A stretch of 64,000 nt of DNA from Mansonella perstans (GCA_037074765.1 JBAMDO010000579.1:310001-374000), one strand, 5' to 3'; positions 1-13,010 are shown, numbered from the stretch's first letter. Numbers and translations are program-made. Notes: a model not told the origin generated them from the letters alone.

Positions 1-3000
1 AATGATAGAAATCAGTGACACTGGAAATCTGCAGAATCTTACTGAAATAAAATGTAAAAGCAGAAAGTTTAGACATTGATTCTTCTGGTGAATAACTGGA
101 ATTCAATTTCTTCACCAATTTCTAGTGAAATTCTTTGTCATTTATTTCAAATTTGTGAGGCCTATTTATTTCCTTACGAAACAAAACTGCTTGGCAATCA
201 TTTCAGCATCAATTACGGAAACAATGCCAAACATCTCCCACACTACTACGGCTAATGTCATTTTAGACCAGTTTACAGGTAGATCTTTCATCCACTACGA
301 TGTCATATCAGCACTTCTATAACAACATGAATTATTGATTGACAAGCGTTTTCCTTCCTGGTCTACAACAAAAAAAAAAAAAATTAAAAATAAAGCTGTC
401 TTTTTTGTGATTCTTTATTCTACATTATCAGAAGATTTTAAACAATTTCTTCAAATTTCCACTATTCTAGGAGTTCCGGTATCGCATCCGAATGCTGAAC
501 ATAAATTTAGCACAAGTATTGATGAAGAGTCAACAACTGCCAGAAAAGTTGCAACCGATAGAAATACTGTTGTGGACACGTCATGGGAGTCTGGAAGACA
601 TCACACTTTCGCAGGTTTATAAATCGCTTTTTTTAACAATTTCAGAATTGATTATCAAATTAACAGACAACAAAAAATAACTTCGATTGAATAGATGAGT
701 GAAATATCTTTTCTACGTGATAACAAAATGCACTTCAAGAACATTTGATAGGAACAAAATCACATTTTCGAATTTTTACTTGTTACAGAAGTTGAATCAG
801 CATCAGTAATTCAATCAGAGTCCGTCATTCACTCATCATCCTCTCAGTCGTCAGCTGATGCATTTGTCACAGAATCATCAGCCATTTCTTCTATCGAAAC
901 AGTAAATCTGTCGGATGTGCCAAATATCTTATTCCAGTCTACCATTCCAGTCTTATTCCAGTCTACCATTCCAGTCGAAGAGGCAAAAATATCGATTTTA
1001 CTGTTAAAAATATGAACTGAATTTACAATTTTTTTTTCTCTAATACTCTTATACAATCTTATTGAGATTCGATGAAAATGAACAACTTGCTGAAATGCTT
1101 ATTTTCAGTTGCTTTCAACAACAACAAATGGATTCAATACAGCTATGAGCCAAAAACAGGACGATGAGCATAATCATAGCGATGAAGACGAGAATCTCTT
1201 TGTTGGGGACAAAACATTATTCAGACAAGATAGCAACATGAAACCAGATTCCAGTGGCACTCACTCAATTGCTGCATTCGTCACTTCAGCTGAAGTAAAT
1301 TGATTTCAGAATCGCACTTTTTACATTTGACAGTCAAGACATGATTAATATATTTAAATCACAAACATTAGTTGATGGATTAATGAATGTGTTTAACGAG
1401 ATGGATTGATGGCCAAGGTCATGAACTTCTATTAGGATGGTCTACATTGACATGTTTAACATTCGTTTGAGTTAAAAACTTTAATAATGTTCAAAAAATT
1501 CGAATAAATCTTTTAAGCGCATGCGCAAACAGTCGAGTGGATTGCTAGCCTGAAAGTGTTATTGATGAGCCTAATCATCTTGTTACCTTCACAATCTACT
1601 ATTTTTTACTTTATGATCTTTATGGCCACCTATTAGATTTTAGTAAAGACAATCCAATATATTTATAGTAAAAAGCTAACATACCGCATTACTTTAATTT
1701 TTTTTTTGACAAAATATTAGTCCTTTGGAGACACTTTTGCCCGTACTTTTAATCAAATTGTATCTCAGTTTCTGTTAACAAATTGAATAATTAAGTACAA
1801 TGTGCACGTATAAAATGTTCATTTAATTTTTGGATTTTTTGAGATCTGTTATTTAATTACGTCAAGTTTTGCAGATTTTTTAAATTTATGTTTTAAGTTC
1901 ATGAGATAGACAAGCTGAAGTTGGAAATTTTCATGTGATAATTTCATGAAAATCCAACCACCTTTAATTTAGGTTAGGTGTTTAATAGTAGAAAAACATT
2001 CATATTTTCAGTTGTCCGAGGAGAATTTCGGTGTGCCTGGTTTTTCACGTGTCGAAGGACCAGGACCGGAAGACACGGAGGGAATTCATCAAGTGGTATC
2101 ATTATTTGCTTATGAGTTGATAAACGACCAGTGAGAAGTTCGCTACATATGAAAATTGAACTTTAACAGACTGGAAAAAGTTTTAGTGAATGTGCTTATT
2201 TGAACTGCAACTTTTTCAATAGTTTTTCATAAATCTAAATTTGCTTTGGAAAGCGACTCACCTTTGAACTTCCGTAAGCCTAAATATTCCTCTTCCATTC
2301 TGCATTTCATTCGCGTATCGTTTATTATGAGTAGTTTGAGCGCCAAAATAAAAGCCAATGCAAAAGTTTTGAAGAAAAACAGTAGAAAGTTTTACATTTG
2401 GGAACCTTTTTTTGGGAAGGACTTTTTTTTAAGAAAAATCTTTTTGGGGTGAAACTTTTTAGAAAAATCTTTTTTTTATCAGTTATGGGAGTGTCGTTGA
2501 AACTGCTCACTTTTCTACAAATCACACTACAACAAAAGTTCTTGACCTGGACTATGTCTCTCATCCACCTTATCCAGGCATCCATTTGCTTTTGTCAAAA
2601 ATTTTAAAAATGCGTTTACAATTTAAGGGATATCGAATCCTCTTTTTTGTTGTTTTGCAAAAAAAATTAACGAAAAAAAATTTTGTTGAAATCAAGAATT
2701 AAAATTTTGATGAGGAAGATCAGTGAAGTTAAAATTAAATTAGTGAAGTGAAAAAATGAACAAGTTTGCAGGCACGAACAAGTACAGCAGTTGATTTAAC
2801 TGAAAAATCTGATAAAATTAATGTGCATCATAAAGGTGAGTCTTCCTAACATTTATTGATATTTTGGAGTCTAAATATTGCAAAAACATTTGGCTGCTTG
2901 CATTATTGTCTTATTTGCTCCAATATTTATTTTTAACATATTGAGAAGAAATTTCAATTTAAATTTTTTCGCAGAACAATGCACTGCTAGAAGAAAAATT

Positions 3001-6000
3001 GTAATTCTTGAACCTTCTTTTTCATTCAGTTTTTTTCCTGTAATGTTGTATATCGTAATAATATGCCGACAGACAAACAGAGATTCTAGATTCTGCAGGT
3101 GGACATGCTTCTGCTGAGAGATTAGAAGTAACGAAGGAATCGTTCGAAGATAGCGGGGAGTTAGCGGATATCTCAGTGATTGATGATTCCTTCTACCACA
3201 CAGGTTTTCTTCCATTTCTTTTTACGAGTTTTTTATATTAAACTTTTGGACATTTATTGAAAGGTGTAAAGTGTAATTTAAAAAACAAAATTTTGCATAA
3301 TTTTGCCCTCAACCGTTTCTGAAACAAATGGATAATGCCCTTTAGATATCGAAGGATCAATTTCTGGAACCAAGTCTAACACTGATGAACGAAAATTGGA
3401 ATCAGAACAAACATCACAACCTGAACCAACAGTTGAACCTGTACTGTTTCCAGGAAACGGAGTATTAGAAATATCGAACAGAAATCCTGAACAAATGCTT
3501 CATTTTAGACCAAAAGTTGAATCAGAAGTTACCGCTTTACCTAAAGGTAATTGAGGAAAGTTCATGAATTAATTCACAATTTCAAATTAAGTATTGATTG
3601 TTTGAGTATGTAAAGAATAGATTTATTTTCAATTTTTAAAACTCTAAAGGAAGTGAGGATGACTTAATATTGCATAACTATCACATGCATGTCACTGACT
3701 CTCACAATGGTAAGCTTTCATCTATTCCTTCAGTTATTTATTTCACTTATGTTTCTTGTTTGTCTTTCCTCCCGTCTGTTTCCTCTTTCTCAAATCAGTT
3801 CAATTTGATAGATTATCGATTATATTCACCAAAAATTTGGAATATTATTTAACAAAAAACGTAGTTCTTACAATATAAAGATTTTCAATAGAATACCAAC
3901 AAGGCGCTCAATGGAAAAGTCTGTCAAAAAGTAGAATTTGTGTAAGACATGCATCCCCTATTAATTAGTATAATGAGTGCTTGTAAAAAAAGTATATACA
4001 ACTGAAGTTTGGTTTTAGCTGAAATTATTTATTTCTCCTTTTAGTGCTTGAAACATTATTTTCGTCTTGACAAAAATATATCATTTCAGAACTGATTCAG
4101 GAAATATCGAATGAAATTTTTAAAATATGTTGTTTGAAAGAGAAAATAAGGAAAGCTACTTTGCTTCAGATTTATGCCAGTTCTTCTCTCATCTTTCTAT
4201 AATCACTTTTTTTATGGCTATTTCTTTTTTCTTCGATAATTTTTGTTACTATTTTCAGCTAAACAAGAAGTTTACAAGACACCATTCTCATTTCGCATCA
4301 CCAGTATCGACTATATGCCAGAATTCGGTGATCCAAATAGCGGGAAACATAAAAAGCTGCGAGATCAACTTTTACCGGATGTAAATTTATTTGATAGCTT
4401 CAACCTTCGTACTTTCTAATTTAATCTTCCGTCTCTCAAATATGAAGAGTTCAGAGGCTCTTCAAGTAAAGTTTTAATTTAATGGCGAATCCAATCTAAT
4501 GCTGAATTCAGTATGGCCATAGAGTAGTCTTGAAGTGACAACAGCCTTCCAGTTTCAGAAAACTCTTATCTCCCGTTCATTGCTTCCACTTTTTACAGCT
4601 GGAAGAAATACTTGGATCAATATTTGGACCTATATATGACGGAATACATTTGGTGAGCTTCATTAAAGGAAGTGTGATAGTGGACGGTATTGTACTTACA
4701 TCAGTAAAACCCGATAATATGGAACAGTTGGCTACCGAATTTGAACAACAGATCACTGCCAAAAATTCACAAATTGGTGGTAATAATGTGGACCCGCGGT
4801 CGATCGTACTTGATGGTGCAGTTTTTCTTTTCCGAAACTTTTGGAATTTCAATTAGGCTCTTTATGTCTAAAATTTTACTGCATAAGAATTTTTAATAAA
4901 TATAAATACTCGAATGATTAGATTATATAGGACAACTAATTATTGAAGTCATTAATGATTACAACAATTAATTATCGATATTATTAACAGCTAAAAAGGG
5001 AACATTTTCAGGATTTGTATCGAAAAATTACGTTGAAAGGGTACACGAAGGTTACACGTCAAGTAGTACATCGTCATATATCGTTGGAGGCAGTATAGCT
5101 ATTGGTGTATTAGCTATACTATTGATAGCATTCATTGTTATCACTGTAAGTCATTTTTCCGTTAAAACTTCGAAGTAATTATTTTCTAGTGATTTTTTTT
5201 TCTTAGCCTGCTATTATCAAATTACTAGGTTCTTTTCTCTTTGGTTCTATTTTCTTTAAAACTCTTTCTTTTCTACGAAAAAAACTGTAATTCATCCTGA
5301 CATGATTAATTCTTTCTCTATGTTAATTATTTTAATAAAAATTTCGCTCAGTTCATTAACTCACTGTGAATATGTAGATTCCAAGAAATAATGCTTTCTC
5401 CTGTCGTTCCTTTTCTTAGCTATTTTCATCTTTTTGATTGAATATTCTTCAAACCTTCTCGAAATTCTAATTAGTTCAACTCATTCTTCCTGATAGGAGA
5501 TCTTCTCTCATATGAATAGATTTATTATGTATTTCAGGGTCGTAAAACAAACTATTCTTTTGTAAGCGCAGAATATCTCCATCGCTATTTGTACGCAGTG
5601 AAAGAGTTAACTCAAATTTTAATACTCATTACTAACAAGTCAGTTAAATGGTAGATGTATTTTAAGACATAATTATTAACTTTCAAATACTTGTGGAAGT
5701 GTTGAAGTTAGGAAGAAATAATAGTTGCAATGCATATATTTTGCGTGTTTTTATTTTTCCTCACCATTTTGTTCGTATTTAAATTAATACACATTGCTGA
5801 GTTTAATCAAAGAATGGATAAATCGATGTAATAATCTGTTGCAGACGAATAATAGGGGGACGAGTGGTACACTGAAATCGAAACAAGAAAATCTAGCAAT
5901 GACTGATAACAATCCGTTAGTGTGGCAGAATGATACATCACCAGTGAATTTGTGAGTTTTGATGAAATTTCAGATGCTGAAGTGTCAAATGAGTTTGTAT

Positions 6001-6441
6001 TGAGTTTTATCAATAAATATGAGCGATCACTGAACTATCGCTTATTGAGGCTAAAACCATCGTATATTGTTGGTCCAAAATGCCAAGTAATTTTTCTATA
6101 TTTCATGCATCCATCCATTCAGAATGAATCCATTCAGATGCATCCATTCAGAAATATTACTTACAAATTTTACTGCACTTTTGGTTGGTTTGAAATATTC
6201 AATATTGAATAATATTCAAGCATGGCGAGTTAGTTGATAGTTGCTAAGGAATTCATCCACATACAATCAACTAGAGTGTGACATGAACTGCTGCATATTT
6301 GCATTTTCCAGAGTGAGTTACGGAGGTCGTATGATACAAAAACGGACGGCAGCCAGTACAGAACCGTCGATGGCAATAATCGCTTCACAAATGGCCGACG
6401 TAAATGCGCGTGCATCTATACGTGCTACGTGTGCTATTTAG
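1..6441 (+). CDS. SEA-domain type I membrane protein, mucin-like, 5' end off window
   Basis: The N-terminus lies left of the window. Exons joined by splice signals and phase: 2-53, 207-278, 471-614, 789-901, 1109-1294, 2012-2095, 2772-2835, 3099-3203, 3346-3546, 3650-3709, 4259-4380, 4599-4815, 5012-5145, 5538-5561, 5845-5951, 6312-6441. They give about 590 residues up to MAD and then a short tail. The first ~360 residues are rich in Ser, Thr, Glu and Asp, like a glycosylated stalk. Residues ~365-473 match a SEA domain, opening FRITSIDYMPEFGDP and carrying IKGSVIVDG, the GSVVV-type self-cleavage site. A transmembrane segment follows (~496-518, YIVGGSIAIGVLAILLIAF), then a polar cytoplasmic tail. 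SEA domains cleave themselves and stay non-covalently joined at the cell surface; a cuticle or epithelial surface role is only inference. The last exon may instead splice at 6399 (GAC before gtaaat), so the C-terminus is uncertain. I do not recognise a named orthologue. Confidence 0.85.
929..976 (+). repeat. two perfect tandem copies of a 24-base unit in an intron
   Basis: ttattccagtctaccattcc plus agtc, repeated twice without change just after the donor at 902 of the SEA-domain gene. The exon frame stays open through both copies (LFQSTIPV twice) to a TGA at about 1016, so intron retention would add a repeated peptide. Confidence 0.85.
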
Positions 6442-6809
6442 TCTTATCTTAGGCACTATTGGCGTTTTTTTTTGCATGTTATGTTTATACAACTCCTCAG
6501 TCATTTTTCAATTGATTAAAATTTTTACTTGATCGGATTCCTTTCTTGCAATTTTTAATTACTTTTAATCTTTTCGATTCTTCTCATGCCATTATTTGAT
6601 TTCCATTTGTTATCAATTATTTCTACATGCATCACGAAAAGAACGCAAGTTGCAGGAGCATACTAAGCGAAGTTTCCTCAAAATACTTCTAGATTTAAAA
6701 GCAATGATTTAATTTCAATTAAGTATGCAACGGATATTTAGAATTTAAAGAATTCGAAAAATCGAGGAGAGAATTCAAATAAACCAATTTAGATTTAACA
6801 TTGCTTCAG

Positions 6810-7114
6810 TTTACTACGACAACGGAATCATTGGCCGTTGATCTCTCTATAAGACATCAAGGATCCCATTTATTTTCTATATTGTTATTGTTCTGTGGAT
6901 TTTCTTTATTTCTTCAAATTTTTTCTTCTTTCTATGTGAGAAAGGAATTTTGATTCAAGTATATTCAAGTTCATTCCAGATTCCTATAGTTTTTACGGAC
7001 GAGAAACCTCAGTTGTGTTTACTTTTGTAGGATTGGGTGATCGATTATGATCTCCCGATCAATTTGATTCAGAATGAAACAAAGCTCTCTGAAATGGAAA
7101 AAGAGATAAATTAG
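6810..7114 (+). CDS. possible alternative 3' exons of the SEA-domain gene
   Basis: If the exon starting at 6312 splices at the GAC/gtaaat donor (ends 6399, phase 0), two open segments follow in the right phase. The first starts after an attgcttcag acceptor at 6810 and reads FTTTESLA to a gttgat donor. The second starts after tttgtag at 7031 and reads DWVIDYDLPINLIQ onward to TAG at 7114. Together they would give a polar, acidic cytoplasmic tail of about 35 residues in place of NARASIRATCAI. The gttgat donor is weak, though GTT donors are common elsewhere in this window. Short open segments behind an AG do arise by chance in this AT-rich DNA, so cDNA is needed to decide. Confidence 0.3.
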
Positions 7115-7461
7115 ATTTTTCCAAAAAGATGAGTGACCAAATTTTCTAGATTTACCTTGTATGCACATTTCTGATATCCAAAAATACTTGAAATAATCCT
7201 TTGACGCTAATTACAGAATTACGCTTCACGTGTCACTTCACTTACACACATATCATACTTCTCTCATTTTTTTGCTCTTTGAAATTTTCAAATTTAATGG
7301 TTGTTCCAGTATTTGTCAACTGAAGTTTGGTTACTTTCGACTTCCGTTTTTCTTCCCTGTTCCTGCTGCATAGCACTGTTTAAGTGCTAATGTAAAAAAT
7401 AAATTTTAATTGTTGGTTAGTGCTTCATTTTACCACTTAAAGTAAGGACTAAATTCCTCAG

Positions 7462-7586
7462 CTATTGATTATTTGGATATGCAACTTTTGAGTTTTAAAC
7501 AATTTTTAGGAATTGAACCGGATGATATATCTTTAAGTGACGATAATTATGTTAAACTACGGAGACATTCGATGATAAATTATTAA
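7462..7586 (+). CDS. possible terminal exon, unassigned
   Basis: After the acceptor ttcctcag a segment stays open for 41 codons to TAA, entered in phase 1. It includes a Met at 7479 and the stretch MQLLSFKQFLGIEPDDISLS, ending RRHSMINY. Residue use looks protein-like, with no low-complexity runs. It could be another last exon of the upstream SEA gene: phase-1 donors exist inside the exon starting at 6312 (for example GGA G/gtcgta). It could also belong to a small separate gene. No family recognised. Confidence 0.3.
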
Positions 7587-7835
7587 ACAGTGAATGTACC
7601 GAAGTAATTTAGCTCTAAAATGAAGTAAAATGATTATTCCGGAGAAAAATGAAAAATCTGCTTGAACTTTTCGAAAAAGCACAAAAACATTTTGGTATTT
7701 ATCAGCAATGGAACTTCCTATAACCTGTCAGAAATATATAAAATTTATAACTTTTAAATTAGAAAATATTGAGAGATCCCTAACTGATTTCATTCTATTG
7801 AACATCAAAATTCCAAATTCCTTCAAAATTTACAG

Positions 7836-8130
7836 GGATTTGCGAAGTATCTATGTTAAATGCTTATGACTGCAGTTGGCTTTTAGCCTGTACGGTAAGT
7901 GAAGCATGATATTTTCTTGACATGGTCACCTTTCCAAATTAATTTGCCATCTGAGCTTTGTAAGCAATTGTTTTGAATTTCCTTTGGCTGTGCGATGAAT
8001 AGCCTCACTTTTTCTTACTTTTTTGTATAATCAGGCTGTACCTTTCTTATTTCAGTGCAGTGTAGCGATATATCATAAATCAGTAAACAATCAAGCATCG
8101 AACTGGACTTTTCTGCAGTTAACAAGTTAA
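7836..8130 (+). CDS. possible two-exon 3' end, unassigned
   Basis: Exon 7836-7894 follows tttacag, reads ICEVSMLNAYDCSWLLACT and ends at a strong gtaagt donor in phase 0. Exon 8056-8130 follows ttatttcag, continues in phase 0 and ends FLQLTS then TAA. Splice sites and phase agree between the two, which is more than chance usually gives, but there is no start codon and no recognised family. The segment from 7462 could feed into it only through a weak gtgacg donor. Confidence 0.22.
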
Positions 8131-10082
8131 TTTTTCATCCAAATACTTTTTCGAGAACTTTCCTCTCCAAAACTCTTTTGCTCTGATATTGTTTTACACG
8201 CTTCGTCAGATTACTTAATGTTTACTTCTATGAACTATGTTTTCACCGTAAAAAACTTGATTCAAAATGAAGTTTTTTAGATTGAATCCGCAATCCTTCA
8301 AGAACAATGGGAAGGATAATTAATACTTCTGCATATCTGTCAAACAAGTGAAGATTTTGTACAAATAGCCGTTTTATTACTTTCAAGAACTAAATTTCTG
8401 ATTGCTTGAGCTGAGAATATGATCAACTCAGCTTGAATGTAAATTATGTGTTGAACTGAAAAATAAAATATGGTTTAAAACAAGATTTTGATAAGATCTA
8501 CCAGAACTTCGAGAAGGAATAGGTAGTATTTCTGAAACAATGTTGATTACTTTATACATTTTCAAATAAGCTCTGAAATACACTACGGATTATCGCACAA
8601 TTCCAATTTCAAGATTATACAGTTGTATCAAAATTTTTCAGCATATCAAAAATACATGGAACAATACTAACTTGGAAAACTTTATAAAATCATATATTTT
8701 ACTGCTATTTTAACTTCTTAAAGGATTCAGTCAGCGCTCGACTGATATGAGTTATAGAGTTTTGAACGAAAATCAATCGAGACTTAAAAATCAATTGGTA
8801 GTTTGAAAAAAAATTTCTAAAAATGCATTGTCAAATGTTCGTTCAAAAAAATGTCCATCCATTCTATTGCTTTAAATTCATTTGAAATTTTGAATCATCG
8901 TTGCGCAATTTAAATTTCTTATGCCCAAGCAATCTTTGTTCAGTGCTTCTCGTACAAGGCTTTTGATATTGTACTTAATAGATTTTATAAAAAAAAAAAA
9001 CTATTCTCCATCATTTTTAATAGTGATATGGAAGATCTTGACTGGAAATTGTCAATAGGTACAAGAATAGCATGAGTGGTATTGGTTCAAATTCTTTCTA
9101 AGTTAGAAACAAAGTGAAACCTTATTAATTTAAAACACAAAATTAGCATCCATTGAATTTATAACGAAAAACTAGTTATGGAAAAATAATCGTGATATTG
9201 CTAACAGCAAATAAACAAAAAATTCTGTAGAAAACATTACCATTTCAGAAAAGATCTTTCGCTCTCAACGTTGTTTCTAAAAATTCAACCAGAGTGTGAA
9301 TGAGAGCATAGAATACGAAAGGGAATCAAAAAAACAATATGTAAAACCTTTTATTCATTCTTTTAAAATCTTTTACGATTAATAGTAATAAATATAAAAA
9401 TGTATATTACAATTGACGATGAGTACTGCTATTCAGGTACAGTTGACAAGTATTACCAAATTGTTGCCAATCTCAAAAGCGCTGATGAAAATTAGCTACA
9501 GATGAGAAAATGATACAAAAGCTTTGAAATGTCGAAAAAAGTTTCCACACTTTAATTTAATCAACGATTAAAATTGAATGATGGTATTTAGGAAGCAATA
9601 TCATATGCATTATTATTGATCACATCATCCTTTAGCCAAGTTTTATTTCGCCTTGCGAAAGGGCAGAAAAGAGTACGAAATTTCAGAAGTTTCGAAATTA
9701 CGCACATTTTGAAAGAGAAAAACAAAAATTCATATTACAAAGCAGAAAAGGATTGTGTAAAAACGTATTTTTATAAAAAGAAATTCAGAAAGAATGAAAC
9801 AGTGAACGACAGCTTATCAAGCTAAAAAAATATGAAAATTTAGTGACGTTTCATTGCATTAGCAATGATCTATTTGGAAGAAATATTTGTAAGAGGAGAT
9901 AAATTAACCATTTTTGGAAATTCCAAACACCAAAAGCACAGCAATACTTGCAAATGACAAATATAACAATTATTAACTACAACTTAATTTACTTAAACTA
10001 TAGGAACAAATAGCAAGTTATTTACAAAATATATTAACCATGAAAACATAGAAATTCAGAAGATAGAAAAGTCAATAATTAA
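8131..10082. other. intergenic, no gene seen
   Basis: AT-rich sequence between the end of the SEA-gene region and the 3' end of the convergent phosphatidylinositol synthase gene. Only short chance frames were seen, for example about 24 open codons after an AG near 8716. A box-B-like ggttcaaattc near 9084 has no matching tRNA fold. Confidence 0.6.
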
Positions 10083-11173
10083 TCACTTGCTTTGTTTAAT
10101 TAATTCCCGATCTTTAGTTACTAATGTTTGTGCAGCAGTGAAAAGGTGAATCAAGCTAATCATTGATTTTAGCAATGCAACGGGAAAAAAAAGTACTGCT
10201 AGGAATGGAATAAGATGAAAACCACGGATACCTGGACCAGACCAAAAATGACTGATATATATCAAGCTGTAGAATGCCTCGTTTCCCAAACACATCAGAA
10301 AGAGGAACAAACGAGATGTGTAGTAGAGATGCAGAATTGCATTCGAAGATTGCTGAAAAGTTTGATTCCAATATTAAAATAACGGAAAATTCTTAAATCT
10401 ACATCTGTTATTTTTCCTCTCTTTACCGAAGAAAATACATGAAATTCTCCACCATCCACACACGTATTAGGTCGTATTTGCCAAAAATCAGTTCATAAAT
10501 AGAAAGGACTAATTAATGGCATCTTAAATCAAGCACGCTGCATTTTCGAACATGTTGTTTAAATTCAATATGTGCTGTGTCTCAAAATGAAAAAAAAAAA
10601 AAAAAAAAAAAAATGGTATTTGTTTATTATTGTTCAAAACTTACTTTGTGAGTCACTTTACCCGTCACATCACTAGCATGAAAATGAAGCCAATGCGAAG
10701 CAATATCAACTACGGCTGACATTTGGAAATAAAACAAGTAATTGGGATAGAAACATCCGCAACACATAACCAATGCCATGAGAGCACATCGGTCCGTTAG
10801 CATGTCCAGCATAGCACCAAAACGTGATGCTTAAATTGGGATAAAAATGAAACAATTTTTGTCAATTGGCAACTTTGCTTAGGATTATTTTTGGAAGTTT
10901 GGAAGAAGAAGTAATTCTAAGTCTTTAATTTAAATGTTCTTATGGTTTCAATCTAGTAGAAAATCCGACTTATTTATAAAAGAAATGTAACCAACATTGA
11001 TTATACAGCCGTGCTACGTAACCATCAATAGCATCTGAAGCAGCGCTTAGAATATAACAAATTGCTGCACGCCATGGAGCATAAGTCATAGCTTCAAATG
11101 ATATTATAGCTAAAATAATGCGCAGATAGCCAACCAAATTTGGATAAAAAAGCCAAACGTTCTTTTCTGCCAT
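10083..11173 (-). CDS. pisy-1: CDP-diacylglycerol-inositol 3-phosphatidyltransferase
   Basis: Makes phosphatidylinositol from CDP-diacylglycerol and myo-inositol in the ER membrane. Three exons, read right to left: 11173-10996, 10829-10645 and 10352-10083, phases 1 and 0, giving 210 residues, close to the usual eukaryotic length. The CDP-alcohol phosphotransferase signature is intact: D47-x2-D50-G51-x2-A54-R55, then G64-x3-D68-x3-D72 (SDAIDGYVARLYNQ then SSRFGAMLDMLTD), formed across the first intron. Four to six hydrophobic segments surround it, and the C-terminus is basic (KDRELIKQSK). The start MAEKNVWLFYPN lies 18 bases inside a TTTCATTTTCAG acceptor that has no matching donor close upstream, so the mRNA is probably trans-spliced. 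The gene symbol follows the C. elegans family name and is an orthology inference. Confidence 0.95.
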
Positions 11174-11191
11174 TGTCTTCTATCTTAAAAA

Positions 11192-11200
11192 CTGAAAATG
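11192..11200 (-). promoter_or_regulatory. probable spliced-leader acceptor of the PI synthase gene
   Basis: Read on the minus strand, the pyrimidine-rich cattttcag ends 18 bases before the ATG at 11173. There is no obvious 5' exon close by, which fits nematode SL trans-splicing. A 5' untranslated exon further upstream is the alternative. Confidence 0.5.
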
Positions 11201-13010
11201 AAACATTTTTATTTTATACAAAATGATGCTTTTATAATGGCAAACATAATCAACTAACTATTCCTTGAAATCAGAAAACTGAATAAACTGAAAAATGAGA
11301 ATAAGTCAGTTTGAAAACAAAAGAATAAGCAAGAAAAAAAAGAAAAAATGACAAAAAACTTTAAGGAAAATGAAGATTTTAGAAAACATACAAATAGGCT
11401 TTCACATATAGCTGTCTGAGACAATTTGATGAAACATCCGTTAAATTCATTAATTTAACATGAAAGGATGTGAAAAACTTTCTCTACACAATAGCTTATT
11501 GCTAAAGAAATAAAAAATGTGGATAATAAGATAAAAATATCTGCGAGCGAAATAAGAGAAAAACTAAAGTTGATGACGAGGTTACCAAGCCAACGAAAGA
11601 CTATTTCTAAAGTTGACAAGAAATTATCTCAATCAATCTACAACTTTCAACTTCCTTTTTTTGATATTAAAATGCTTTGAAAAGCATTTTGAAAAAAAAT
11701 ACAAGAAGGAAGTACGAATTATTGAATAATTCAACTTAAATTGAAGATTTTAAAATGGATTAATTAATAAAGTTCAACAAATAGTTGCTTTTTAGAGACA
11801 TAACTGAAAGAAAGAAGATACATGATACAATCGTGTCAGTAAAGCATGTGGAGGATCCCTACTCACACTGCAAATGCTGTAAAAATCGATTATGTGAATT
11901 TACTGCTTATATTTGTGCACTCGAAAATATTATTATTACGACTACTGCTTTACGGAAAATGGGAAACTAACTGAAAATGGGAATAGAATTTTTAATTGAT
12001 CATATGAACAAACTTCATTGAAGGCATTAACCGAATTTTAAGAACATTTAAAATTGAAAAATTGTTGAAGGAATGTAAAAAGAGAAGAAATTAAAGAGGT
12101 CAAGTGGAATTAATGACACTATAATAAGTTATGATTCCTAGCAAGAAAGAGTACAAGCACTATGAGGTCTATCATGATATATAATTGATGTCCGAAATTG
12201 TGGTTTTTGTCATAGGCGTCACGTTTTTGTTATATTTTTTGTCTTCAAAAAAAAAAAAAAAAATCAACATAATCTAATTGATGAAATGAATCAGAATTAT
12301 CGTGCAAATCCCGTGCAATCATATATTCCAACCAATTCACTCATATAAATAAGTGTCGTCGATTTATTTTCATTAGATTGCATTGATTTTTACTTGATTT
12401 GAACATGAAATTTACGTAAATTAATCGATCTGATTAGTTCAATTCTAATATAATCGTGCAATGATTCTAACTATATAACTTATCTGCTTTACAGTTCCTG
12501 AAATGCGAACATTGTAAAATGTATAAAAACTTACTTTAAATTCTTCTGGTAATGAAAAACTTTATCATGACACTTTACTTTCCAAAAAAAAATCCATCAC
12601 TTGCATTCTTTCTTTTAATTTTAAAACGTTCGTCCTGCAAGTAAATTATTGCAAAAAATGTTTGAGAACGCATAACAGATGAGAGAGTTATTTGCGTCAA
12701 TCAGTAGGATTCTTTCTCAAGTCGGATTCTTCTCAACTTCTCAAAGGGAAACGTAATGGAAGGATTCTTCTCAGTAGGATTCTTCTGGGAAGACGTAATG
12801 GAAGTGAAGGAATAAGTGCAAAGATTGCAAAGAATACACTGTATAGAAGAGATTGTGAAAATTTCGGAAATTACATTACATAGAACGGATAGATTTAATT
12901 CTGAGAAAGAGTCGAGATGGAGAATGCGAAGATAGCTCATCTTCACAAAATGGTTTCAGATGAAGCCTTCAGAATGCTACTATTTGAAGACGTTGAGAAG
13001 AATATATAGA
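11201..13010. other. intergenic, one open segment of doubtful status
   Basis: AT-rich. A segment at 11796-11970 (+) behind gcttttttag stays open 58 codons and contains a cysteine cluster (HCKCCKNRLCEF), but no partner exons were found. Around 12700-12800 an imperfect duplication of roughly 40 bases repeats aggattcttct and acgtaatggaag. Nothing else supported. Confidence 0.5.

Noticed and set aside
2871..3215. Minus-strand open frame of 114 codons
   Set aside because: Lies antisense over an exon and introns of the SEA gene; the plus-strand exon is phase-consistent and this frame resembles no protein.
8716..8806. Short open segment QRSTDMSYRVLN behind an AG
   Set aside because: Only about 24 codons, with no partner exon; used as a guide to how often such segments arise by chance.
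9080..9094. tRNA box-B-like ggttcaaattc
   Set aside because: No box A at the right distance and no cloverleaf could be drawn.
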